A DNA stretch of 64,000 nt from positions 54,741 through 118,740 of the forward strand of contig JAAWSG010000001.1 of the NCBI GenBank assembly GCA_022801435.1, in the 5' to 3' direction. The notes under the pieces are model-generated. The model did no database searches and was not told the origin of the DNA. It saw only the letters and a list, made by a program, of their open reading frames with translations. The stretch is from Lawsonibacter sp. (lineage in GTDB: Bacteria > Bacillota > Clostridia > Oscillospirales > Oscillospiraceae). Position 1 is the first letter of the stretch. Every line of letters starts with the position of its first letter. Position numbers and translations under genes: made by a program. Below are positions 7,334 to 15,826 of this stretch, piece after piece.

Positions 7334-8476
7334 TTACTCCTGAGCCTTTCCGCTTCCGCCCTTGGAGTGGCGGCGCCGGCGGTGGTTCCGGCCTCCGGAG
7401 TGGGCGGATTCCTGGCTCTTCTGGGGGGTTCCCTCTCCCTCCTCGCTTCTGGGCTGGGAGCGGCGGCTGTTCCCCCGGCGGCGGTCGGAGCGCCGTCCCT
7501 CCCGGGGTTCCTCCTCGCTCCTGCGGCTGGGGAAGGCGGCCTCCAGCGCGGCGGACAGGGCGTCCTCCTCCCCCGCCGGTCTGTCCTCCTCGCCCTCGGG
7601 CGGACGGCGGAGCTTGGCCAGCTCGGACAGGGGGGGCTCCACATAGCCCTCGGGCCGCTTGCCCTTGCCGCTGCGAATGACACACAGCTCACAGTTGTGG
7701 TAGCACTTTGGGGTCTCCGGGGCGGAGTCCAGCCGCACCTGCACCGTCTGCCGGAGGAGGTTGACGCTGGACACCGTCCCCGCCCCGTCCGGGGTCTCCA
7801 CAAAGGACTCCTGCTTGGGGGCGTGCTTGACCAGGTCCTCATAGGCCTCCTGCTCATACTTCAGGCAGCACATCAGCCGACCGCAGGTGCCGGAGATCTT
7901 GGTGGGGTTGAGGGACAGGTTCTGGGTTTTGGCCATCTTGATGGACACCGGCTGGAACTCGTCCAAAAATTGGGAGCAGCAGAAGGGCTTGCCGCAGATG
8001 CCCAGACCGCCCAGCATTTTGGCCTCGTCCCGCACCCCGATCTGCCGCAGCTCGATGCGGGTGTGGATGGTGCTGGCCAGGTCCTTCACCAGGGCCCGGA
8101 AGTCCACCCGCCCCTCGGAGGTGAAGAAAAACAGTACCTTGCTGCCGTCAAAGCTGCACTCGGCGCTGACCAGCTTCATCTCCAGGCCATGCTCCGCGAT
8201 TTTCTGCTGGCAGATGGCGAATACCTTCTTTTCCCGCTCTTTTTTCTTCTCGATGGCGATGAGGTCCTCCGCCGTCGCCGCCCGGACCACCGGACGCAGG
8301 GGGGCGGTGAGCTCCATCTCGTCAATCATGGTGTTCCCCATGACGCACTGGGTGTACTCGCTCCCCCGGGAGGTCTCCACAATTACGCCGTCCCCCACCT
8401 CAAACTTCATGCCGTTTGGGTTGAAATAGTACTGCTTCCCGCCGCTTTTGAAGCGGACGCTGATGATTTCGATCAT
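7334..8476 (-). CDS. yaaT: PSP1-domain protein YaaT (stage 0 sporulation)
   Basis: The 380-residue protein has a PSP1/YaaT domain in residues 1 to about 275. Its conserved cysteines appear in GICGKPFCCSQFLD and CGRLMCCLKYEQEAYEDL. In Bacillus, YaaT works with YlbF and YmcA in the Y-complex, which affects Spo0A phosphorylation and RNase Y activity at the membrane. The last 105 residues are a low-complexity Arg/Glu/Ser-rich tail absent from the shorter Bacillus protein. The gene is 10 bases downstream of holB, as in many Firmicutes where yaaT follows holB. Confidence 0.92.
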   Translation of the reverse strand: MIEIISVRFKSGGKQYYFNPNGMKFEVGDGVIVETSRGSEYTQCVMGNTMIDEMELTAPLRPVVRAATAEDLIAIEKKKEREKKVFAICQQKIAEHGLEMKLVSAECSFDGSKVLFFFTSEGRVDFRALVKDLASTIHTRIELRQIGVRDEAKMLGGLGICGKPFCCSQFLDEFQPVSIKMAKTQNLSLNPTKISGTCGRLMCCLKYEQEAYEDLVKHAPKQESFVETPDGAGTVSSVNLLRQTVQVRLDSAPETPKCYHNCELCVIRSGKGKRPEGYVEPPLSELAKLRRPPEGEEDRPAGEEDALSAALEAAFPSRRSEEEPREGRRSDRRRGNSRRSQPRSEEGEGTPQKSQESAHSGGRNHRRRRHSKGGSGKAQE

Positions 8477-8486
8477 ATTTTACTCC

Positions 8487-9254
8487 TTACACAAACATCC
8501 CGGCGCACAGCCAGCCCGCCAGCTGCCCCTGGTTGACGTTGAGACGGGCGGCCTGCCGCAGCTCCCGGACCAGCTCCAGCCCCTTCACCAGGCGCCGGCT
8601 GGGGGATTGGGACAGCCGGCTGCCCAGCTCCCCCTCCAGCTCCTCCAGCAGGGGGATGAGCTCCTCCTTTTTGACCCTGTCCAGCTCCATGGAGGCCTGA
8701 AACAGATCCTCCTCCGTGCCGCTCAGCAGGACCTCCGCCAGCAGTCTGATCCGCCGGTTGGGGGCGCGGGTCTCCCTCTCCTGGCCGGCGGACAGCTCCT
8801 CACACCGGGAGCGCACCGTCTGGAGCAGCTTTTGGGGGTTGTCCGCCAGCAGGAGAAAGGCGGCGTAGGAGGGGCCCTCCTCCAGCAGCTTGAGCATGGC
8901 GTTCTGGGCGGAGGGGTTCATCTCGTCCGCCTCTCTGAGCAGATAGACCTTCCGCTCCCCCTCGTTGGGCCGGATGTAGGCGTCGGCGCGGAGGGCGCGG
9001 ATCTGGTCCACCGTGATGGGCTTCCCCTCCTTTGGGCCGGAGAGGGTCATGATATCCGGATGAATCTCCTGCTCCGCCTTCCGGCAGGGGACGCACCTTC
9101 CGCAGGGCCGCTCCCCCAGAGGGGCGGTACACACCATGGCGGCGGCGGCTGTCCGGGCCAGCTCCAGCGGTCCGGTTATGATACAGGCGTGGGGCAGGCC
9201 CCGACCCGTCTCCCTTTGGACCAGCTGCGCCCGGAATTTTTCCTGTTCGGTCAA
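8487..9254 (-). CDS. holB: DNA polymerase III subunit delta'
   Basis: At 255 residues this is shorter than the usual 320-330 of delta'. The N-terminal part aligns with the clamp-loader fold: a four-cysteine zinc module (C48...C57xxC60xxC63) and a later TVRSRCEELS segment carrying the SRC motif. The ATP loop is degenerate (TGPLELARTAAA instead of GxxGxGKT), as expected for delta', which does not hydrolyse ATP. The start is a TTG overlapping the stop of the decarboxylase gene by four bases, with GGAGGGG seven bases upstream, so translation is coupled. The usual tmk between decarboxylase and holB is missing here. Confidence 0.85.
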   Translation of the reverse strand: MTEQEKFRAQLVQRETGRGLPHACIITGPLELARTAAAAMVCTAPLGERPCGRCVPCRKAEQEIHPDIMTLSGPKEGKPITVDQIRALRADAYIRPNEGERKVYLLREADEMNPSAQNAMLKLLEEGPSYAAFLLLADNPQKLLQTVRSRCEELSAGQERETRAPNRRIRLLAEVLLSGTEEDLFQASMELDRVKKEELIPLLEELEGELGSRLSQSPSRRLVKGLELVRELRQAARLNVNQGQLAGWLCAGMFV

Positions 9255-10585
9255 CTTTGGACCCCTCCCTCTGTCACCCTCACTTCTGAGAGCATATTAT
9301 ACCCTATTTTTTGCAAATAGGCCAGCTCTTTTTTTCCAATCCGCTCCCCCGGGGCCACCACGGGCACGCCGGGAGGGTAGGGGGCGATCTGACCGGCGGC
9401 AATCTCCCCCTCGCAGTTCTCCAGCACCCTGGCCCGGCTGGGGGCAAACAGGGCGGCGCGCAGGGAAATTTCCCGCTGGGGCAGAGGGGGAGGGGGGAGA
9501 GGGGGACAGGGGCCCATCCGGGGACGGAGCTTCTCCAGCGATTCGGTCAGGCGGCAGAAGTTTTCCTCCGTATCCTGGGCGGTGCAGATCAGGACCACAT
9601 GGCCTCCGTCCTCCATTTCGGGAAAAATTCCCCTCTCCTCCAGGGCGCGGGCAAAGGCGGGGCCGTCCTGCACCCGGAGGACCAGGCGGGCAGGGTCCAG
9701 GGACAGCCCGGGCCGGGGCTCCAGAGAGGGGAACCTTCTTCTCAGCTCCGCCACCTGGAGGGCGGCGCGGCGGTAGGCGTGGAAGCCCTCCTCCCCGGTC
9801 ATGTAGTCCCGGGCCAGGTCCATGGAGGCCATGATGGGGTAGGAGGGGCTGGAGGTCCCGTAAACCGAGGCCATCCGCCGCACCTGTTCCGGCTCCATTC
9901 CCCGGGTGAAGAGGAGGGCGGCCTGTCCCAGGGCGGGGAGGGTCTTGTGGGCGCTCGCCACCACCGCGTCCGCGCCGGAGAAGGGATCTAACCCCAGAAA
10001 GGGCAGATGGGCTCCGTGGGCCCCGTCCACAAAAAGTTTTCCACCGCGGGCATGGACGATACGGGAGATGGCCCAGATATTGGACAGCACTCCGGCATAT
10101 GTGGGAGAGGTAATACAGACTGTTTTGATATCCGGATGCCGCTCCAGGGAGTTTTCCACATCCTCCGGGGAGACGGGGCCAATGAGGCTGTCCTCCCTCA
10201 GCCAGGGCCGCTCCAGATAGACGGGCTCCAGGTCCAGCAGAGCCAGGGCATGGAACGCGGCCCGGTGGCAGTTCCGGTCCAGCAGAATCCGGCTCCCCGG
10301 CCGGGCGCACAGGCTCAGACCGGTATGAATCCCCATGGTGGAGCCCCCGGTGAGGAACTGGCAGTATTCAAAGCCGAACTCCTCCGCCCACAGCCGCTGA
10401 GCCTCCTCAAAGGGGGGGCCGGCGGTGTAGAGGTTCCCGGTGGACGGGAGCTCGGTCACGTCCAGGGGGGCGACTCCCATCAGCTCGGGGGCGGTCAGGC
10501 AGTTTCCCTTATGGCCCGGCATATGCCAGCGGCCAGGGGAGGAGGAGGCGTACTCCTTCAGTACATCGTAGAGGGGGGTGGGCAT
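9251..10585 (-). CDS. Orn/Lys/Arg decarboxylase-family PLP enzyme (YaaO-like)
   Basis: This 444-residue fold-type I PLP enzyme has the PLP-binding lysine K214 in SAHKTLPALG and the cofactor aspartate in FVDGAHGAH (D188). An HMPGHKGN motif at 21-28 marks the short class of ornithine/lysine/arginine decarboxylases that sit beside tmk-holB in Firmicutes. It would make a polyamine precursor such as cadaverine, putrescine or agmatine; which one cannot be told. The ATG at 10585 has AAAGGAG nine bases upstream; an upstream in-frame ATG has no good site. It is translationally coupled to holB. Confidence 0.88.
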   Translation of the reverse strand: MPTPLYDVLKEYASSSPGRWHMPGHKGNCLTAPELMGVAPLDVTELPSTGNLYTAGPPFEEAQRLWAEEFGFEYCQFLTGGSTMGIHTGLSLCARPGSRILLDRNCHRAAFHALALLDLEPVYLERPWLREDSLIGPVSPEDVENSLERHPDIKTVCITSPTYAGVLSNIWAISRIVHARGGKLFVDGAHGAHLPFLGLDPFSGADAVVASAHKTLPALGQAALLFTRGMEPEQVRRMASVYGTSSPSYPIMASMDLARDYMTGEEGFHAYRRAALQVAELRRRFPSLEPRPGLSLDPARLVLRVQDGPAFARALEERGIFPEMEDGGHVVLICTAQDTEENFCRLTESLEKLRPRMGPCPPLPPPPLPQREISLRAALFAPSRARVLENCEGEIAAGQIAPYPPGVPVVAPGERIGKKELAYLQKIGYNMLSEVRVTEGGVQS

Positions 10586-10653
10586 ATCTGCCGCTCCTTT
10601 CCCACAGCTCCGGTCTCCTGAGCTGCTTTTCAAATTTCCGGCGGAAGGGAAGC

Positions 10654-10681
10654 AAGCCGGAAGGGAAGCCCCTTCCGGCTT
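10654..10681 (-). other. 12-bp hairpin between jag and the decarboxylase gene
   Basis: Perfect arms AAGCCGGAAGGG and CCCTTCCGGCTT enclose a 4-base loop. There is no T-run on the minus strand, so it is more likely an mRNA-stabilising or partial attenuating hairpin than a full terminator. Confidence 0.5.
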
Positions 10682-10689
10682 GAGATGCT

Positions 10690-11658
10690 CTATTTCTGCT
10701 TGGGGGAGTAGGCCACCACGGTCCGCCGGTTGGGTTCCACCCCGGTGGAGTAGGTGGTCACATTGGGGTAGTTCTGGAGGGCGGTATGGATGACATGCCG
10801 CTCGTAGGCGTTCATGGGCTCCAGGGTCATATTTTTCCGGTAGCGCACCACCTTGCCCGCCATTTTCAGGGCCAGCCGCTGGAGGGACTCCTCCCGCTTG
10901 GCCCGGTAGCCCTCGGCGTCCACATGGATGCGCACCCGCTTGGACAGGCCCCGGTTGACGGTGTAGCTGGTCAGCTGCTGAATGGCGTCCAGGGTCTCCC
11001 CCCGGCGGCCGATGATGGCCCCCAGCTCCTGCCCCTGAAGCACCACCTTATAGCCGCCCTCCTGGGTTACAAAGACCTCGGGGACAGCCTGGACCTTCAT
11101 ATGTTCCATCAGTCCGGTCAGAAAGCTCCTGATCTGCTCCGCTCTGGGGTCGTCCGCCCCGGCGGGGGACAGTTTCACCTGCTCCGGGGCCTGGGGGGCG
11201 GCTCCGATGAGCACCTCGTCCCCCTCCTGGAGCTGGCTCTCCTCTCTGGCGGGCCGCTGCTGGGGCTGTGGCTTGGACTGCCTGGGCTGACTGCGGCGGG
11301 GAGGCTGCATATGGGGCTTGGCGGCCAGGATGGTCTCCTCCTCCACAGGCTGCTCCGCGGGCTCCTCCTGTTTTCCCTCGGGGACAGGGGCGGGCTCCTC
11401 CCTCCGGGGGACGGGAGGGGCGGAGGGGGCGGGTTCAGCCTCCTCCTCCAGCAAACTTTTCCGGGGGCAGGGGGTCCCGTCCTCCTCCTCATAGCTCACC
11501 CGCACCTTGGCGGGGTTGCTGCCAAAGCCCAAAAATCCGGACTTGGCCCGCTCGATCACCTCAATGGACACGTCGTCCCGCTCCAGACCGAGCTGAAACA
11601 GAGCGGCGGATATGGCGTCCTCCTCAGAACGCCCGGTGGTCTCGATCCACTTTAACAT
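10690..11658 (-). CDS. jag: RNA-binding protein Jag/KhpB (SpoIIIJ-associated)
   Basis: The 322-residue protein has three recognisable parts. Residues 1-55 are the Jag-N domain (ETTGRSEEDAISAAL, then KSGFLGFGSNPAKV). A long Pro/Glu/Gln-rich linker of about 110 residues follows. A KH domain (GAIIGRRGETLDAIQQL) and an R3H domain (MNAYERHVIHTAL, then GVEPNRRTVV) complete it. Jag/KhpB binds RNA and works with KhpA and the cell-division machinery. It begins two bases after the yidC stop, the classic yidC-jag pair. The linker is longer than in Bacillus. Confidence 0.95.
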   Translation of the reverse strand: MLKWIETTGRSEEDAISAALFQLGLERDDVSIEVIERAKSGFLGFGSNPAKVRVSYEEEDGTPCPRKSLLEEEAEPAPSAPPVPRREEPAPVPEGKQEEPAEQPVEEETILAAKPHMQPPRRSQPRQSKPQPQQRPAREESQLQEGDEVLIGAAPQAPEQVKLSPAGADDPRAEQIRSFLTGLMEHMKVQAVPEVFVTQEGGYKVVLQGQELGAIIGRRGETLDAIQQLTSYTVNRGLSKRVRIHVDAEGYRAKREESLQRLALKMAGKVVRYRKNMTLEPMNAYERHVIHTALQNYPNVTTYSTGVEPNRRTVVAYSPKQK

Positions 11659-11660
11659 GC

Positions 11661-12977
11661 TCAGCGCTCCTTCTCCTCGTTGTTCTGCTCCTTCTTTGCC
11701 TTCTTCCCGCGCTTTTTGGCGGCCTTGGCCTCCTCCTCCGCCCGGATCAGCTCGTTGGGGTCCACATAGGGGGTCACCCCGCCGAAGCGCCCAGGGATAT
11801 AGGCCCGGCCCCTGGCATAGGCCCGGATGCCCTCCCGGCTGTCCTCCCGGTTGATCCCCTCCTCCTCGGGCTCCTTGTCCTTCTTGAGAGAGGTTTTCTT
11901 TTTGCCCCGGTTTTTCTTCTCCTCCTCCAGCCGGCGGGCGCGCTCCAGGCGGGCCTCCTCCTTGCGGCGCTTCTCCTCCTCCCGCTCCTCCTGCTCCCGT
12001 CTGGCGGAGGCGGCGCGGGCGGCCTCATAGTCCTTTTTCAGCATTTTGCCGCAGATGACCTCCTGAATCATGGTGACAAAATACTGGGTGATCCAGTAGA
12101 CGGACAGACCGGCGGGGACCGTGAAACCAATCCACAGGGACATGAGGGGCATGGACCACATCATCATCCGGTTGGTCTGGTCCGCCTGGGCGTTCTGAGT
12201 CTGATTGTTCATCCGGTTGGTGGCCATGGACACCTTCATGGACAGGAAGGAGACCACAGTGGACACCAGGGGCAGGAGAAACAGGCCGATGCTGGACCAC
12301 TTTATCCCGCCGGTCCAGAACTTCCAGGTGGGGATCACCGACATATCCAGCCCTAAAAACTGGAAGTTCATCACAAATAAGCCGTCCCCCGCGCCGGCGG
12401 TATGGGCGTTCATGGCGGCTTTGACGGACTCCAGGTTCTCCGCGGTGATCTGGGAGACCAGATAGAGCTGGTTATAACCTATGTTCTGGAACAGGCTTGT
12501 GATTTTTCCCGCGGCCAGATCCTCCTGCAAGCTGGCCATTTTGCTCTCCGCCACCCAGCCGCTGGAGACCGCCAGGTGCTCCCAGTCCAGCTCCTGAGCC
12601 AGCAGCTGGATCTGCTCCAGAGACAGGTGCATGAAATAGGTCAGGGGCTCCCGGATGATGCCGAACAGGGCGATCAGGACAAACATGGGGATCAGGGACC
12701 ACAGGCAGCCCCCCATGGGGTTGACATTTTCCTTCTCATAGAGCTTTTGGACTTCCAGGTTATAGCGCTCCTTGTCCTTGCCGTACTGCTTCTGGAGCCG
12801 CTGCATCTTCTCTGAGAGCATACTGGTCTGGATCATGCTCTTCTTGCTCTTCAGGGTAACGGGGAAGAGGAGCAGCTTGATCACAATGCCGAAGATAATC
12901 AGCGCCAGACCATAGCTGTTGAACGCCCGGTAGAAGAACAGAAGCAGCCAGGCAAAGGGCTGTAAAATAATACCCAC
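11661..12977 (-). CDS. yidC: Membrane protein insertase YidC/OxaA
   Basis: This 438-residue Oxa1-family insertase places proteins in the cytoplasmic membrane. The first helix starts almost at the N-terminus with no lipoprotein signal, followed by LLLFPVTLKSKKSM and the cytoplasmic coiled loop EKMQRLQKQYGKDKERYN. A segment of about 90 residues lies between helices 2 and 3 and is larger than in Bacillus SpoIIIJ. Later helices include the WSMPLMSLWIGFTVPAGLS region. The last 110 residues are a Lys/Glu/Arg-rich tail that could bind ribosomes. The start is GTG with GGAGG seven bases upstream. Confidence 0.95.
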   Translation of the reverse strand: MGIILQPFAWLLLFFYRAFNSYGLALIIFGIVIKLLLFPVTLKSKKSMIQTSMLSEKMQRLQKQYGKDKERYNLEVQKLYEKENVNPMGGCLWSLIPMFVLIALFGIIREPLTYFMHLSLEQIQLLAQELDWEHLAVSSGWVAESKMASLQEDLAAGKITSLFQNIGYNQLYLVSQITAENLESVKAAMNAHTAGAGDGLFVMNFQFLGLDMSVIPTWKFWTGGIKWSSIGLFLLPLVSTVVSFLSMKVSMATNRMNNQTQNAQADQTNRMMMWSMPLMSLWIGFTVPAGLSVYWITQYFVTMIQEVICGKMLKKDYEAARAASARREQEEREEEKRRKEEARLERARRLEEEKKNRGKKKTSLKKDKEPEEEGINREDSREGIRAYARGRAYIPGRFGGVTPYVDPNELIRAEEEAKAAKKRGKKAKKEQNNEEKER

Positions 12978-13013
12978 AGTGTAACCTCCGCATATAATTT
13001 ATGGCAGGGTTCC

Positions 13014-13232
13014 CTAAGGGACCGGGTCGTATTCGACCGACCTCTGCCGGTGGAATGGATGGCACCGCAGCACCCGGCGCAGAGCCAGCCAGCACCCCTT
13101 CGCCGCGCCGTACTTCTCCACCGCCTCCAGGGCATACTGGGAGCAGGTGGGAATAAAGCGGCAGCAGGGGGGGCGCAGGGGGGAGATGTTCCGCTGGTAA
13201 GCCCGGATCAGGGCCAGCAGCAAACGGCTCAT
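13014..13232 (-). CDS. yidD: Membrane protein insertion efficiency factor YidD
   Basis: This 72-residue protein contains the family hallmarks [11 protein letters not shown], a [14 protein letters not shown] block with the conserved cysteines, and [15 protein letters not shown]. YidD is a small membrane-associated protein that helps YidC-dependent insertion. Its ATG overlaps the rnpA stop by four bases (ATGA), and yidC follows, the standard rpmH-rnpA-yidD-yidC order. Confidence 0.95.
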   Translation of the reverse strand: MSRLLLALIRAYQRNISPLRPPCCRFIPTCSQYALEAVEKYGAAKGCWLALRRVLRCHPFHRQRSVEYDPVP

Positions 13233-13585
13233 TGGGGCCTGTCCCCCTTTGGAGCGGTCAGGCCCAGCTTTTTCATCTGCTGGTCAAAGCACCGCGCCAG
13301 GTCGGCGTGCCGGCCGTAGATCGCCCGGGTGCGGGCCACAACCACGATGTCATAGCCGGGAAGAAGGCCCCGCTCCCGGGTGCGGTACAGCTCCCGGATA
13401 CGGCGGCGGGCGCGGTTGCGCTTCACCGCGTTGCCCAGCCTGACCCCGGTGGTGATGCCCAGCCGGCTGGCTGGACGTCCTGTCCTCCGGCAGTAGATGA
13501 CAAAGTAGGGGGACACGGCGCTCCTGCCCTTGCTGTACAGCCGGCGGAACTCATGATTCTGCTTCAGCGGGACCGTATGCTCCAT
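13229..13585 (-). CDS. rnpA: Ribonuclease P protein component
   Basis: The 118-residue basic protein is the protein subunit of RNase P, which trims tRNA 5' ends. It has the [17 protein letters not shown] strand and the RNR signature [16 protein letters not shown] at about 55-70. The ATG at 13585 has GGAGG six bases upstream, so the open frame that continues 63 bases further is not used. It lies between rpmH and yidD as usual. Confidence 0.95.
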   Translation of the reverse strand: MEHTVPLKQNHEFRRLYSKGRSAVSPYFVIYCRRTGRPASRLGITTGVRLGNAVKRNRARRRIRELYRTRERGLLPGYDIVVVARTRAIYGRHADLARCFDQQMKKLGLTAPKGDRPQ

Positions 13586-13710
13586 GTTTTCCTCCGTATG
13601 CACACATAGGGCGGGGGAATAGCTCCCACGCCCCTTCTGTGCAGTCATATGTGTCTGTGTCCTTCCGCTCCTCCAGGCCGGATATGCCGGAACATGACCC
13701 CGCCCTGGGA

Positions 13711-13845
13711 TCAGAGAGTCAGGCGGGCGCGGCCCTTGGCACGGCGGCGGGCCAGCACCTTACGGCCATTGCGGGTAGCCATACGCTTGCGGAAGCCGTG
13801 CTCCTTGGAGCGCTGCCGCTTCTTGGGCTGATAGGTACGAAGCAT
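13711..13845 (-). CDS. rpmH: 50S ribosomal protein L34
   Basis: The 44-residue protein has the full L34 sequence pattern, with [17 protein letters not shown] and [14 protein letters not shown]. It is a small Arg/Lys-rich subunit of the large ribosomal particle. GAGGAGG lies 8 bases upstream of the ATG. It is the first gene of the minus-strand operon beside the origin. Confidence 0.98.
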   Translation of the reverse strand: MLRTYQPKKRQRSKEHGFRKRMATRNGRKVLARRRAKGRARLTL

Positions 13846-13977
13846 AGGGGACACCTCCTCATTCAATCTCAAGCCGGCTCTCCCGGCCCAACAACAGTCT
13901 TTGGAAGACTGCGGTCTGTAGCTTAATCCCGGGGGAAACAGGCACAATCCGCCGCTCCCCGGGAAGATACGTCCATC

Positions 13978-14007
13978 ATTATAGCAAATCATCCCGGCCT
14001 GTGTCAA
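13978..14007 (-). promoter_or_regulatory. rpmH promoter
   Basis: The minus strand reads TTGACA, an 18-base spacer and TATAAT, a consensus sigma-A promoter 133 bases upstream of rpmH. The gap 13846-14281 holds this promoter and the divergent dnaA promoter; a TGTGGGAAA at 14137-14145 is a weak DnaA-box-like match. Confidence 0.9.
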
Positions 14008-14148
14008 CCACCTTTTGCTCCAGGGGAGCAGTTTTTTCAGAAATTTTCCCCGCGCCGGCGTTTGGGAGCCAAATATTTCCTCCTCTCCCAGCGGCTGGGT
14101 GATTTTTTCCGCCTGGATAGAAAAAGCAGAAAAATATGTGGGAAATCC

Positions 14149-14177
14149 TTGCGGTCTGTTCCTGTTTTTGGTATAAT
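14149..14177 (+). promoter_or_regulatory. dnaA promoter
   Basis: TTGCGG, 17 bases and a perfect TATAAT lie about 105 bases before the dnaA start codon. The leader between them shows no strong hairpin. Confidence 0.75.
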
Positions 14178-14281
14178 AGAAGGGTGGAAGGGTCTGCATT
14201 TTTCCGCCTTCTCCGGCACAGCGGGGAAGGCGCTTTGAATGGAGGCTTTTTCCAGATGTGCTGTTAAAAGGAGGAGAGCCC

Positions 14282-15589
14282 ATGAATCCCGCCGCGGAAG
14301 TGTGGGAGAAGGTGGTCGCCCTGATGGGAGAGGAGATGACCGCCACCACCCTGAAAACCTGGTTCGATGATGCTGAGGCCGTCTCCCTGGAGGAGAGCAG
14401 CTTCGTGCTCTACAGCCCCACCCGGCTGAAACGGGATATCATCACCGCCCGCTACATCCCCCCCATCCAAAACGCCCTGCGTGAGCTGTTCTCCTCTGAT
14501 TTTCAGGTGCTCGTCCTTACGGAGAACGAGCTTGCCGGCTACCAGAAGGGCGCGGGGAGCTTCCTGCCCGGGACGGAGGACTACACCTTCGAGCGCTTTG
14601 TGGTGGGCTCCTCCAACAAGTTCGCCCACGCCGCCGCCCGGGCGGTGGCGGGCAACCCGGGTCAGAGCTACAACCCCCTGTTTATCTACGGGGACTCGGG
14701 CCTGGGCAAGACCCACCTGCTCTACGCCATCGCCCACGCCATCCACGACACCCACCCGGAGTACCGCATCATCTACATCAAGGGGGACACCTTTACCAAC
14801 GAGATGATTACCGCCATCCGGGAGAACCGAAACGCGGAGTTTCGGGAAAAATACCGGGGCGCCGACGTGTTCCTCATGGACGATATCCAGTTTATCCTGG
14901 GCAAGGACTCCTCCCAGGAGGAGATGTTCCATACCTTCAACACCCTGTACGAGCTGAAAAAACAGATCGTCTTCACCGCCGACCGCCCCCCAAAGGAGAT
15001 GCTCCGGCTGGAGGACCGCCTGAAAACCCGCTTCGAGTGGGGCCTCATCGCCGACATCCAGCGGCCCGACTACGAGACCCGTATGGCCATCATCAAAAAC
15101 AAGTCCATCCGTATGGGGATGGAGCTGCCCGACTACATCATCCAGCTGATCGCGGAAAATATCACCGCCAACGTCCGGCAGATTGAGGGCACGGTCAATA
15201 AAATCATGGCCTATCAGGATCTCATCGGGGACTCGGTGGACAAAAACACGGTCATCCGGGCGGTCAAGGACATTTTTAAGGAAAAATCCGACTTTCTCCC
15301 CACCCCGGAGATCATCATTGACGAGGTGTGCAAGTTCTACAACCTGGACCCGGCCAGCATCCGGGGGCCGGGACGGCTCAAGGACCTCACCCTGGCCCGC
15401 CAGGTGGCCATGTACCTTATCCGGGAGATGGTGGATATCTCCCTCCAGGACATCGGCAAGGAGTTCAACCGGGACCACAGCACCGTCGTCCACGCCCTGG
15501 GCCGCATTGAGAAGGTACTCAAAAGCGACTCGGAGATGGGGGAGATCATCAAGGACATCACCCGGAACATCAACAGCCGGTTCGAGTAG
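14282..15589 (+). CDS. dnaA: Chromosomal replication initiator DnaA
   Basis: The 435-residue protein opens oriC. Domain I spans about 1-85, and domain II is very short. The AAA+ domain has Walker A GDSGLGKT (137-144) and Walker B FLMDD (D200, D201). DNA-binding domain IV ends with the signature near 368-410. Compared with E. coli and Bacillus DnaA, the recognition segment FGGRDHTT is here FNRDHST, one residue shorter, and the position equal to E. coli P423 is Gln (SLQDIG). These residues touch the DnaA box, so specificity may be altered. The ATG at 14282 has AAAAGGAGG 7-8 bases upstream. The gene is the first of the plus-strand replication cluster. Confidence 0.98.
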   Translation: MNPAAEVWEKVVALMGEEMTATTLKTWFDDAEAVSLEESSFVLYSPTRLKRDIITARYIPPIQNALRELFSSDFQVLVLTENELAGYQKGAGSFLPGTEDYTFERFVVGSSNKFAHAAARAVAGNPGQSYNPLFIYGDSGLGKTHLLYAIAHAIHDTHPEYRIIYIKGDTFTNEMITAIRENRNAEFREKYRGADVFLMDDIQFILGKDSSQEEMFHTFNTLYELKKQIVFTADRPPKEMLRLEDRLKTRFEWGLIADIQRPDYETRMAIIKNKSIRMGMELPDYIIQLIAENITANVRQIEGTVNKIMAYQDLIGDSVDKNTVIRAVKDIFKEKSDFLPTPEIIIDEVCKFYNLDPASIRGPGRLKDLTLARQVAMYLIREMVDISLQDIGKEFNRDHSTVVHALGRIEKVLKSDSEMGEIIKDITRNINSRFE

Positions 15590-15826
15590 CAGTGCGCCTG
15601 AGTTTTCAACATTTTTTGTGGAATGTTGATCCTTTTTTCGGGCCGCCTCCTTTTTTTCCACATGGGAGGAAAGTTTTCATTTTTCTTCAACATTGGCTGT
15701 TGAAGGGCTGCCTCTTGTGCCGCAACGGGTTTTTCCACTTTTCAACAATTTTTTCCCCTACTACCGTCTACTGCGAAAAAAATCCTCTCCTCCCCTGTGG
15801 GGGAGAGAAAAACTGGAGGGACTCCT
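15590..15826. other. Probable chromosomal origin oriC (dnaA-dnaN gap)
   Basis: The 237-base gap is clearly more AT-rich than its surroundings. It holds a classical variant box TTTTCCACA (15654-15662), a near box TTTTCCACT (15731-15739) and a reversed TGTGGAATG (15618-15626). It also has a set of TTTTCAACA-type repeats: 15603-15611, a reverse copy near 15624-15629, an inverted pair CTTCAACA/TGTTGAAG (15685-15705), and 15739-15747. A DnaA-trio-like tract follows at 15758-15773, then an A-rich stretch. Gene orientation also switches just left of dnaA. Origin function is inferred from this layout. Confidence 0.8.
15758..15773 (+). promoter_or_regulatory. DnaA-trio-like unwinding element
   Basis: The tract CTACTACCGTCTACTG contains CTA/CTG triplet steps like the DnaA-trio of Bacillus (CTACTATTACTTCTACTA). 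It lies 10 bases after two DnaA-like boxes and a CCCC cluster and is followed by an A-rich stretch, the order described for a basal unwinding system. This is a pattern match only. Confidence 0.55.

Noticed and set aside
9463-9474. Perfect palindrome GGGAAATTTCCC, considered as a Noc-binding site
   Set aside because: It differs from the known ATTTCCCGGGAAAT site in its centre and lies inside the decarboxylase coding region as a single copy.
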